Positions 46,778 to 57,212 of a stretch of DNA of 64,000 nucleotides are shown here, piece after piece. Source of the DNA: Edaphochlamys debaryana (lineage: Eukaryota > Chlorophyta > Chlorophyceae > Chlamydomonadales). The stretch spans positions 40,196 to 104,195 of the forward strand of contig JAEHOE010000225.1 of the NCBI GenBank assembly GCA_016858145.1. The letters run 5' to 3'. The notes beneath the pieces are model-generated. The model was not told the origin of the DNA, ran no database searches, and saw nothing but the letters and a program-made list of their open reading frames with translations. The translations under genes were made by a program, and so were the position numbers. Position 1 is the first letter of the stretch. Every line of letters begins with the position of its first letter.

Positions 46778-48736
46778 CCCGTTTGCGCAGTGCGCGTCGG
46801 CTTCCCCTTGAGCCGAGGCGGTGCTCGCAAACGATAGTCTCCTCGCGGTGCTGCTCGTAGCGGTGGGCCGCCCCTTTATCTCATAGCGGGTCACGGGAGT
46901 GCTGGCCGCATCGGCACGCGCGTCTGCCTTCCAAGGGCCGCCCCAACCAGGCGGCAACTCTCTCAGGGTATCACAGTCTAGCGAGCAAGCTTCTGCGGGG
47001 TGAGTCCAGGTATGGGCAGCGCTTTCAGTCGGCGCCCTCGCGAAACTGAAACCCAGGCAGCAGCCGCAGCAGCCGGCACTTCCGGATTGGCCATGCCCGG
47101 CAACGCTGTGACAGTCTGTACACAGGTGCACAGATAACAAGGTGCTGCAAAACCAGAAGGACAAAACGCCGCGTAGGATGGAGGAGGCCCGCCCGGTGCA
47201 CGCTCACCTCGAAGGCATGAGACAGAAGGCAGAGGGCACGATATGTGGCACGACAGAGCCTCGCGGGCTCCTTCCAGCAGCAACCGCGGTCCTGCGCCGG
47301 GACTGCTCGCAGCCTCCGCGGCCATCGCAGCTCCTCTGTATCACACGTGCTCTCAAGCTGTATAGTATGGTGCCCGCGCCTTGTGTCAGGGCCGTGGCGT
47401 GGTCCTTGCGTTGAGGATTGCGACTCCGCAAGCGGTGGAGCGTCGGCGGAACGCCCTCTCATTAAGTGCTCAGTTCGCTATCATGCTGTGACTGCTAATG
47501 GTGTGTACATTGTGGCTCTCATGGTGAACAGGGGCGGTAAAAGGTAAAGGGTAGTAGTACACATCCCGTTTTGCAGCCGTCTCCAGCTCGCTCCCGGGTC
47601 GTCCGCTTGGCCGGGTCGCCCCCTGCAATGACCGCATATGTCTCGTGGGTGTGCGTTTCTGTCGTAGGATGCTCCACCGCTTGCAGTACACCACGGGCAT
47701 GTCGAGTCCAGCGGGCATGTCGAGTCCAGCAATGTGGGCAAGCATTCGAGACGGAGTGGTGCACAGACTGCACACGGTGCAAAGGCGATCAAAAAGAGAG
47801 AGACTTCACAGAGTGGTCAATCCACAGAGTGGCTGGTCAATCCACAGAGTGCAGACGCACGGCTTTGAGACCCCCCTGAGCCGTCCTGAGCCAGCCAGCT
47901 CACCCTCTGTTCCGCTCCTTTACGCATGAACACTGGAGAACCCCCAAAGATGTATCCTGGAACCTGAACGTCGTAAAAGATCCCATGCCCTAATCTTCAA
48001 CACTGGCGGTTTGCTTGCCGACCACTCATGTGACCGCATACGCTTACTCTCGCCCCTGCGATACCCCCCGGCCACCGGCTGATGGGCAAGACGTTGCTTG
48101 ACCCCTTGGCTACCTGAGTATCCAATACCGCGCCGCAGTACCGCTCAGCCGAGCAACTCGACTGCAGCAGCTGACGTTGCCGCCCTCCACACCTCCACAC
48201 ACCGCACCGCTGCGGAGCACTCCTCGAGTCACGAGTCACCAGCTGCTCCTCCGACACTCCGACCTGCTCGTCCAAGCAAACCAACGTACACCTAGCTCAC
48301 CTTGCATCACACACCGAGTCACAGCCCCTGACCCAACGCAAGCCCGGCGCGTCGCAGCGCCGCCACCACCTCGTTAGAACGCCAGCGAGCCCCCCCTGGT
48401 CCACCCCTGGCCCCCCTGGACATATCGGAGAGGAATAGCTTTGTGGCGTCTTACGCCGGCCCTGTTCAAACCCTCGCGCCGTCTTACTCTTACCGCCAGC
48501 AAGCAACCGCGCGTGACATGTCGAATCGAGCTTGCTTGCATCGTATGCAGCAACAGAACTCACCGTAAGAAAGCACGCCCGAAACGTCTACGATACATGC
48601 GGCCTCCCCGCCACCACGCTCGCTCGCCCCCACCCGTCTTGCTCTGCCGCCTGGCCCAGCGCCCGTACTCTCCCTTCACCAAGCCCAACCCCATGCCACC
48701 CCCTCACAACCCCACGCTCCCGACCGCACTCCACCG
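46778..48736. other. Intergenic
   Basis: No gene recognised. It contains a short direct duplication ggcatgtcgagtccagcggg near 47697, and the presumed 3' flank of the ABC transporter gene. Confidence 0.4.
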
Positions 48737-51700
48737 CTACTGCCAAGTAGACGCCGCCGCCGCCACCTCCGTCAGCGCCGGCGCATTCACCGCCACCGTC
48801 ACCGCCGCCGCCGCCGAGGCCGCCGCCGCCACCGCCGCCGCCGCCGCGCGCCGCCCCACGCCGCCAGCGCCACTCACATCATCAACCGAGTCCAGCGCCC
48901 CACCGTCCCTGCTGGCCAGAGCGGGCGCCGCCACCGCAGCTCCGGACAGCCCCGGTCCGGACTGTCCGGAACCACCGTGTCCGGAGCCGTGTCCGGAGCC
49001 GAGTCCGGGCCCGTGCGGCGGCTCGCAGAGGTCCTCCTCGTCCGTGACGCCCCCGTCCTCCACCCCCGCAGCCACCTTGGCGGCCTGGAGCGCCCACATG
49101 GCAGCGTACTCGCCCCTGGGGGGTGGGTGGGGGGAAGGGGTGGGCGGGAAGGGGGGAAGGGGGGTGGGGAAAGGAGAGGGTAAGGAGGGTGAGGATAGGG
49201 ACGGTGTGGGTGTGGACAGGGAGGATGAGGACGGGGATGGTGGAGGAGAAGGCCACCACACACCCGAGACGCGGGCAACACTGGCACTGATCGGTGGGAC
49301 CCCTCCCGCTTCCAACACCCACCCCTACCGCTGCCCCTCCCCTCCAGCCCTGCCCTTCCAAGCCTCCCCCACCCCCCATACCCCCAGCAAGGATTCCCTG
49401 GCGTCGGCGCGATCCCGCTCAGCAACGCACACCCCATGCCCCAACCCCCCTCCTCACCCCAGCTCCATGAGTTGGTCGTGGCTGCCCTCCTCCACCACCC
49501 GCCCCTCCCGAAGCACCACAATGCGGTCGCAGTTGCGGACCGTAGACAGGCGGTGCGCCACAAACAGCGCAGAGCGGCCTGGGGGTGGGGTGGGGGGCAG
49601 GGGCGATGAGGGGGGGGGCGTGTGAAGCGGCGGGGCGGGAGGAGGATAGCTTGCTGCGCCGGGCATGCCACTGCAGAGGCCGCGACTCCCGCCTCTGTCC
49701 CGCCCAGCAGTCCCACCCCCACATGCCCCCCGACCCCTGCAAACCCCCCAAAACCCCGCCCCCGCCCCACCTGCCGCCAGCTCCTCCAGGCTCCGCATGA
49801 TGGCGGCCTCCGTGGCCGAGTCCAGGGCTGACGTGGCCTCGTCGCTGGGGGGGGGGGGGGGAAGGAGAAGAGCGGGGATAGGGATGTTTAGAGAGACTAG
49901 GGACGTCAAGGGCAGCACCAAGGAACCGAGGGGCTCGAGGCGGCGTCGGCGACACCACCGGTGGGGACGCGCACTGCCCACCCGGGTGTAGCAGCCCCGG
50001 CCCCTCCTCGCAACAGCCGCTCACAAGCCCTACCCCCGCCCCGACCTGGCCCCCGCCCCACAACGTGGCCCCCGCCCGTGAGCACGCACACTGCCCCCAC
50101 GATCTCGGCCCACCCAGCCATGCACCAGCCCCCGACCCCCCACCCACCAGATGAGCAGCCGCGGCGAGCGCAGGAAGGCGCGGGCGATGGCCACCCGCTG
50201 CTTCTCGCCCCCGCTCAGCTTGAGGCCGCGCTCGCCCACGATCGTGTCATAGCCGTCCTGGGGTGGGGGTGGGGGTGGGGGTGGGGGTGGGGGTGGGGGT
50301 GGGATGAGGAGGGGCGCGGAATCAGTGCGAGGGTCGTGTGGTGATACCAACACTGCGAAACCTCCTGCGCGCGACACGACCCAGCTTCCTCACACACGCA
50401 CAACAAGCCCGGGGTCACTCGTCCAACCCCTCCCTCCTTTCCCTCCCTGTCCTCCCCCTTGACCCCCCACCCCCCCGCCACGCACCTGCATGCTGAGAAT
50501 GGTGTCGTGCAGTCGGGCCAGGCGGGCAGCTTCCTCCACCTCCGCGTCCGTGGCGTCCGGGCGGCCGTACCGGATGTTCTCCTTGATGCTCTCGTAGTTG
50601 AGCGCCGTGTCCTGCGGTTGGCGGTTGGCGGTTGGTAGTGACGGTTGGTAGTGACGAATAGGCGGTTGGCTGTAGTATGCACTGTGCGCCACGAACCGAC
50701 AGGCCGACCGACAGGCTACCGGTACCAAGCATTCATCCCAATGTTCGATGCGTCTACCCCGTGAAACCGCGCAACCAGTCCCAACAGAAAGACACATTAC
50801 GCGGGTATAGCTTCCTAGCACGCTCACCCCTCCCCAACCCAACCCTACCCGCCCTCACCTGCGGCACCACGGCAATGGCAGAGCGCAGGTCCGCCAGCTT
50901 CAGCCGCCGAACGTCCACCCCGTTGAGGTAGACCCCGGGGGCGCGGCCGCTGGGGCCCGCACCGGCGCCGCTGCTGGCGCGGTCGTCCTGGGGGGGGGGC
51001 GGGCGGGGCGGGGGCGGTGCCGGTAGGGTCGAGGGGGTGGAGCGGTGAAGGGGGAGCTCAGCTGAGAGCCGAGGCGTGACCACAGGCCCAAAGCTCACCA
51101 CACGAACCTGCACGCACCGCATGCGCCTCCCCCCCCGGCAACCCGTTCAAAAGGCCCAGGCCCGTGAGCTTGTCACCACCCACTCAGACCCCAGGCCCAA
51201 GGCTCGCGGCAGCGGACAGCACTCACCGCGTGCGCCTCCGCCCCCCCCTTGGCCGCTGCCCCAGCCTCCACGGCCCCAGCGTTCGCGGCGCCCGGCGGCA
51301 CGCCGTCCGGCCACACGTCGTACAGGCGCGTGACGAGCTTTAGGATGGTGGACTTGCCGCTGCCGCTGCTGCCCACCACCGCCACCGACTCCCCGGGGGC
51401 CACCCGCAGGCTCACGCCGCGCAGGATCTGGGGGCGCAAGGGGTTGGTTGCAAACGGTTGGAAGCGGTTGGGGCGGTTGAGGCGGGGACAGGGTGGGGCG
51501 CAAGGGTGGAACAGTGGGTGCGGGGGCAGGTAGGCTCTGGCGACGAAGGGCAGTGTGATGTGTGGGTTTGTGGTGGGTGATCGGGTGGTTGCGTCGTGGG
51601 ATACGCGTCGTGGGCGTGAGAACGCAGACGGCCTGGGCCGCCAGCGCCTTCGGCACATCTGCCGCCTTTCTCCCACCCAACCCCCACCCCTCACGAGCCC

Positions 51701-54700
51701 CTTTCCCCCGGCGCCCTTGACCCCGCCCCCAACCCCCCGAACCCCCCCTTCACACACCTGTCGCTCCGGCACGTATCCGAACGACACGTCCACCAGCTCC
51801 ACCTGCAGCCCCTGGGCCTCGCGGGGGGCGGAGGGGGAGGCGGCGGCCGAGGAAGAAGACGGGGAGGCGGCGGAGGAAGAGGCATGGGAGAGGGACGAGG
51901 CCGAGGGGGCGCCGTTGGCTGAGGCCGCGCAGTTGCCGTTGGCGGCGGCGGCGGCGGCGGCGGCGGCGCGGGAGGAGGCGAAGGCGAAGGCTGGCAGCGG
52001 GCGGTCGGGCAGGGGCGTGTCTCCGTCGGGTATGTTGGATGTGGTGCGCAGGATCTGGAAGAACTCCTCCATGTCCACCAGGGCGGAGCGGAGCTCCCTG
52101 TGTGGGGGGGGGGTTATAGGAGGGGGGGATGAGGACGGTGAGGGTTTTTAGGGTCATGGGGAGGGCGTGTGCGGTCTGCCTAGCGTCCACCAGGGCGGAG
52201 CGGAGCTGCCTTTGCGGGGGGGGGGGGGGGAAGGGGGGGGGGAGGGTAGCGGAAAGGGGGTAGGGTCGTGGGGAAGGGGGGTTTAAGGGGTCGTGGGGAT
52301 GAGGTGTGCGGGTCGTTCTGGCAGCTTGGGCGCGAGCGCCCCGTGCCGCCTTTCGCCGGGTGCAGCCCAGGCCCCCGCCCAGGCCCCATCCACCCCCTCC
52401 CCTCCCCCACACCCCCTCCCCTCCCCTCCCCTCCACCCCCCTCGCCCGCTCCCCCCACCCACCTGTAGAACCAGCCCAGGTACTGCAGCGGCGCCCACAG
52501 CTGCACGATGAGCCCCGAGGCCATGACCAGGTCCCCGGGGGCGGGGGAGCCGCGCTGGATGATGGCGGCAAGGATGGCGGACATGCCCACCTGGGGGAGG
52601 GGGAGGGGGAGGGGGAGGGGGAGGGGAGGGGAGGGGGAGGGGGAGGGGGAGGGGGAGGGGGGGAGGGGGAGGGGGAGGGGGAGGGAGGGGGAGGGGAGGG
52701 GAGGGGGAGGGGGAGGGGGAGGGGGAGGGGGAGGGGGAGGGGGAGGGGGAGGGGAGGGGGAGGGGGAGGGGGAGGGGGGAGGGGGAGGGGGAGGGAGGGG
52801 GAGGGGGAGGGGAGGGGAGGGGAGGGGGAGGGGGAGGGGGAGGGGGAGGGGGAGGGGGAGGGGGAGGGGGAGGGGGAGGGGAGGGGGGAGGGGGAGGGGG
52901 AGGGGGAGGGGGAGGGGAGGGGGAGGGGGAGGGGGAGGGGGAGGGGGAGGGGGAGGGGGAGGGGGTGTTTGAAGCTGATAAGCGGGAGAGCGTCTAGTTG
53001 TCAGTGGGATTGCCGTGGGAGGGGAGGGGGGATGATGGGGAAGGGGGTCGCGCCAGCACGGCGGCTTGCGCCCGTGAGAGTGACGTCGGCATCTTTCTTA
53101 CTCCTTCCCCCCTCCCCCCGTGCCTCTGGACATCCGTGCGCATCGGGCTCGCTGGCCGCTCTGAACCACCCCCGTGCCGCCTTTCGCCGGTTCCCTTGCC
53201 CCGCCGGGCATCCACCGGCCTCGACCGTCGAATCTGCACTAGCGCCCCCCCCCCCCCCCAACGCTTCCCCTCCCCCTCCCCCCCCACATGCCCCCCCTCC
53301 CCCCCACATCCCCCCCTCCCCCCTCTCACCGCTAGGATGAGCCCCTGCCCCGCGTTCAGGGTGGCCGACAGCTTCTCGGTGTTGAGGGTGGCCTGCTGGA
53401 AGTCGCGGAGGTGCTTGTCGTACAGGCCCACCTGGGGGGGGGGGTTTGGCAAGGGGGGGGGGGGGAGGGGGGCTGAGGTGCGAGGGACCGTTTTGGGAGG
53501 AGGGACCTGTTCACAGCCTCACGCCCCCCGGCCCTGGCCACTTCCTTGCACCTCCTTCCTTGCACCTAAACCCTGGCCACAGCGACACGCCACACGGCCG
53601 CACCTCGAGCCGCGAGTTGTTGAAGAGCGTCACTGTCTCGTAGTTGAGCAGGGCGTCCACGGCCTTGGAGCTGGTCAGGTTGTCCAGGGCCACCACCTCC
53701 TGCAGGGGGAATGGAGGGGAGGTGGGGAGAAGGGGGTCTTTGTTGCTGGGGGGAGGGGGCACGCAGGTGGTCAGGAGGGAAGCCAGCGGCCCCGGCCAAC
53801 CCCGACTCCCAACTCCAGCCCACACCCAACGCCCTCCACCCCAACCACCTGCCTGCCCCTCCCCTCCCCTCACCCAACCCCCCCTCCCCCTTCCCCCTCC
53901 ACCCATCCCCTCCCCACCCCACCCGTCCCCTCCACCCACCCCCAACCCCCAGCTTCCCGCACCTTCCGCGCGTCCGTGCTGTACTGCGTCACGGCCACCG
54001 TCCAGCCCACGTAGGCCGCAAAGGTGGCCCCCAGGATGGCGGCAAGGGAGGCCCCGAAGGCGCCCGCCAGCAGGCAGGCCACGGCGCCCAGCTCTATGCC
54101 GGTGGGCAGGAAGGTGAAGACCAGGGCGCGGTAGAGCACGGCGATGGAGCGGTTGCCTGATGGTGGGTGTGGTATATGTATGTGAGGGAGGTACGGTAGG
54201 TGGGAAAGCGGACGGGAGATCCCGCTCCCCACCTCCATATCTCTCCGCCAAGGCCCCCCAGCCTGGCATCCTCCCTCCTCCCCACCCACCCCCATCCCCT
54301 CCAAACCCCTCACCCCTCTCCAGCCTGGCTGCCCCGCGGCCGTTCAGCCCCCCCCCCCCACCCTCCCCACCCCCACCCCCTCCGCCCCACCCCTCACCCC
54401 GCTCCAGGATGCGGCTGACCCTCCCCGTGCGCCGGTCCAGATGGAACCGCGTGTCCAGATCCAGCACGTGGGCAAAGGTGTGGTAGGCCACACGCCGAGT
54501 GACGGCCTGGGAGACGGGGGCGAAGAAGGGCGACTGCGGGGGGGAAGGGAGGCGAGGGGGGGGGGGGACCGAGTGATGCGCAGGGGCCCCGGCCCGGACA
54601 GCGCCCGGACGAGAGCTGAGAACCACACACCCGGGCGCACGTGAACGCCCGGAAACCACCCCCCCCCACCGGCCCGACCAGCACCCCCTCACCTGCGCCT

Positions 54701-56622
54701 CCTTGGCCACTAACCCCTGCCTAGCGACTGTCCCAGCGCTCCCTTCCCACCCCCAACCCTCCCCCACGAACCCCTCCCCCCATGCCCCCACCTGCGCCTC
54801 CTTGGCCACCACCCGGGTGCAGTCCAGCAGGCAGTACCGCCCCACGGCCCACAGCGCGGCGGTGAGGGCGACGGGCGTGAGGCCGGACTGGGGGGGAGAG
54901 GGTGGGAGAGGGAGGGGCGTGTGAGGGGGGCGTGTGAGGGGGGCGTGTGAGGGGGGCGTGGGCCATAAGGAGGAGGCGTGTGGGCAGGAGGGCTCAGGCC
55001 CACGCTCAAGCGGCACAGGCCGTAGCAAAGCCCCGCTACGCCCCATGCACTGCCCTTCCACTGCCAGTGCCCAGGGCCACTGCTACCCTCGGGCCTCCTA
55101 CCCCTCGCCGCCAGGGAGTCCACAGAATGCAGTCCCAGTCTCATCCATGATCGGCCCCCTACGCCCCAACCCCATGCCCCCTCCCATGCCGCTACCGCCC
55201 CGCCCCCCCGGGCCCCCCTCACCGCCAGGGAGTCCACTGCGCTCTTGAAGGCCAGAGGAAGGGAGATGCCTGGGGGCAAGAGCAGGGCGGCAGGAACTAG
55301 TGATAGGGCGGGGTGGGAACGCGCGTCGAGAAACGTAACACCACTCCGTGCCCCTCCCCGGCTCCATCCCCTTCCGGGCATGCTTACAGGCCTGGTGCCC
55401 GCCCTTGCTATCCCTCCCGCAGCCCTTCGCGCGCGCCGCTCTCCTCTTTCCCCTCCATTTCCCCTCCGCTCCCGTGAGACCACCAAGGGGCACCTGGGGA
55501 CACCCTTTCCCCACCCTCCTCTGCCGTCCCTCCTCTCCCCTGCCTCCCCCCCCTCTCCCCCCCTGTCAGGGCCCTCACCCGCCATCTTGGCCACGATCAT
55601 GCAGCAGATGGCCGCCGCCAGCCGCCAGGCCAGATGCTGCTCCTGCGGGATCCAAGATCCAAGAGCAACTCAGAATCCGCCCGCCTGGCTTCCTCTTCAT
55701 ACTGGGCAGCGGAACTTGGCACCGCCCATCCCATGCGCAAAGCCCCCGGTCCCGGCCCCGCCAGGTGGCATGGGCAGCTGCGGTGCCGTACAGTCCGTAC
55801 CAACTCCCAACTGCCCACGTGTACGAGAAGGGGACACGGCAGCCGTGCCGTACCTGTAGCGCCAGCTTGAGGAGGTACGGCACCACGTCACTCAGCTGTC
55901 CGCTCTTGGGCGGCGGCGGCAGCTCGGCCACCGCAGGGTACTGAGCCGCAACGGTCGCCGCGACTGCAGACAGACAGACGAGCGGACAGACAGTTCAGCA
56001 GACGGTTACACAATGGGCGGAATGGGGGGCTCAGACAAGGGCACTACAGAAGGGTGCTGGGACGTGATGGCACAGCTGCCCAAGCCACCGGAGCGCCCCG
56101 GCTGGCCCGACCCTGCCTTCCTCCTCCTACAGCCACGGCCCCACACATGGCCACCCCCGCGTTCCCTTGGCGACCTGCCGCCCTCCCACCTGTGGCGTAG
56201 CTAGAGGCTGAGGGCGCACGGCCGCCGGCGCCAGTGCCGTTGTGCGCCGGCTTGGCGGCGGGCTGGCCCTTCCCCGCCGCGGCGCCGCTGCTGCCGTCTG
56301 GCTGGAGGGCCACGGACAGAGCAGCGGCGGCGGGGGGCCGGAGGGGGCCGCGGGAGCAGGGCGAGGGGGGGTGGAGGCGCGTGCCGAGGCCGAGGCCGGA
56401 GGAGAGGAGGCGCCCGGAGGGCGAGGCCAGGGCCCTGGCACCCGCAGAGCCACACGCGGCCGGCGCACAGCCGCCCGCGCCCGAGGTCGCGCTGCCGCTG
56501 CTCCCCCCCGGAAGCAGGTATGCCGAGAATGGCCGTAGCGAGCTGCTGATGGGCATCAGCCGCGAGCCACGAGAGCTGCCGGTGGTGCGGAGCGGCATTG
56601 CTCCACCGCGCAACGTCGTCAT
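48737..56622 (-). CDS. Mitochondrial half ABC transporter, ATM1/ABCB7 type
   Basis: Predicted exporter of glutathione-linked sulfur for cytosolic Fe-S assembly, mitochondrial inner membrane. Eighteen exons from 5': 56190-56622, 55854-55963, 55579-55642, 55223-55269, 54792-54887, 54398-54533, 53963-54156, 53604-53699, 53330-53431, 52463-52590, 51758-52097, 51227-51427, 50859-50987, 50486-50611, 50148-50257, 49771-49844, 49458-49578, 48737-49115. All phases agree, giving 961 residues. The N-terminus is rich in Arg/Ser/Thr without acids ([20 protein letters not shown]), like a presequence. Membrane-domain landmarks are [26 protein letters not shown] and [20 protein letters not shown]. ATPase motifs are GSSGSGKST (Walker A), VVPQ (Q-loop), LSGGEKQR (signature), [12 protein letters not shown] (Walker B, split by an intron) and AHRLSTV (H-loop). 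An unusual ~45-residue Ala/Gly insert lies between Walker A and the Q-loop. The C-terminal tail is Ala-rich. ABCB6/HMT is a less likely alternative. Confidence 0.9.
49395..49440 (+). repeat. ~45-base dispersed intronic repeat, copy 1
   Basis: CCCTGGCGTCGGCGCGATCC then CGCTCAGCAAC..CACCCCATGCCCC, in an intron of the ABC gene. It matches 60786-60831 in the neighbouring gene at most positions. The core GATCCCGCTC recurs at 30167, 35289, 54209 and 60011. Confidence 0.6.
50261..50306. repeat. (GGGGGT)n microsatellite
   Basis: About seven GGGGGT units lie directly before the splice acceptor of ABC exon 15 (read on the minus strand as CCCCCA). G-quadruplex-prone. Confidence 0.9.
52073..52210. repeat. 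Partial duplication of ABC exon 11 start
   Basis: The stretch 52073-52095 (GTCCACCAGGGCGGAGCGGA..), which covers the 5' end of exon 11, recurs at 52184-52206 inside the preceding intron with small changes beyond. Confidence 0.85.
52591..52965. repeat. ~375-base polypurine tract (GGGGGA)n
   Basis: Almost pure G/A with GGGGGA, GGGGA and GGGGGGA units and no pyrimidine in the tract. It abuts the 3' splice site of ABC exon 10. In the transcript (minus strand) it is one continuous polypyrimidine run ending at the AG. Confidence 0.97.
54690..54809. repeat. Partial duplication of ABC exon 5 end
   Basis: CACCTGCGCCTCCTTGGCCA (plus C) occurs at 54690-54710 and at 54789-54809. The latter is the 3' end of exon 5 with its GT donor, so the former is a decoy exon end and donor inside the following intron. 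Confidence 0.9.
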
Positions 56623-57212
56623 CGTGGGTGTTCAGGAGGCAGCCCGTGCCGACCTGACCTACGGGTTCTTGAGTACGCTGAGTGAAGACACGAGCAGCCG
56701 AGGGGTATCGTGTAGTGCGCGCCCGCGCAACCTTGCGCTCTCTGACGTCGAAAGCCCTCGTCCAGCGCCTGCTGCTCCCAGCTGCAGCCGAGCTAGTTAC
56801 TAGACAACAGCACGAAGCGATAACTGCTGTCAGAGGGCCAGCCGGTCAAAGAAGCGTATTGGTGGAATGGTGGATGGCGCGTTCCGAACTGTGCAACGGG
56901 GTTAATGTGTACCACGATGCTACGCCAGCAACTCTGTGCAAGTGCAGGCACACGCGCGGGATGTTGTGGCTGGTGTTGCGCAGCTTGGCACTTTTGGCCG
57001 GGATGAAGGCGAGGTGCAACTAGCGTGAGCCCGCAAAGCCAGCCAAGAAACAAGCGTCACATGCATTGGCTGGCATTAGCGTGCCACAAGCCAGCGATGC
57101 CATTGACCTCTATTTGCCGCGATTACCGGGGTTGAGTGTTGCGCCACCCAACGTCACGCTGTTCTCTCGCTATTCTGGTCGCAAGCATTTCACACTTGCC
57201 GGTAGCTTCAGC
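56623..57212. promoter_or_regulatory. Divergent intergenic region, possible shared promoter
   Basis: About 590 bases separate the proposed starts of the minus-strand ABC transporter and the plus-strand gene beginning at 57213. No TATA box or other motif is clear. The arrangement suggests a bidirectional promoter; this is inference from layout only. Confidence 0.4.

Noticed and set aside
48441..49625. 394-codon plus-strand open frame
   Set aside because: It overlaps ABC exons 17 and 18 in antisense; those exons carry the recognisable AHRLSTV motif and correct splice sites on the minus strand.
52306..53340. Long plus-strand open frame rich in Gly-Glu-Gly-Arg
   Set aside because: It is a translation of the polypurine tract and the antisense of ABC introns and exons.
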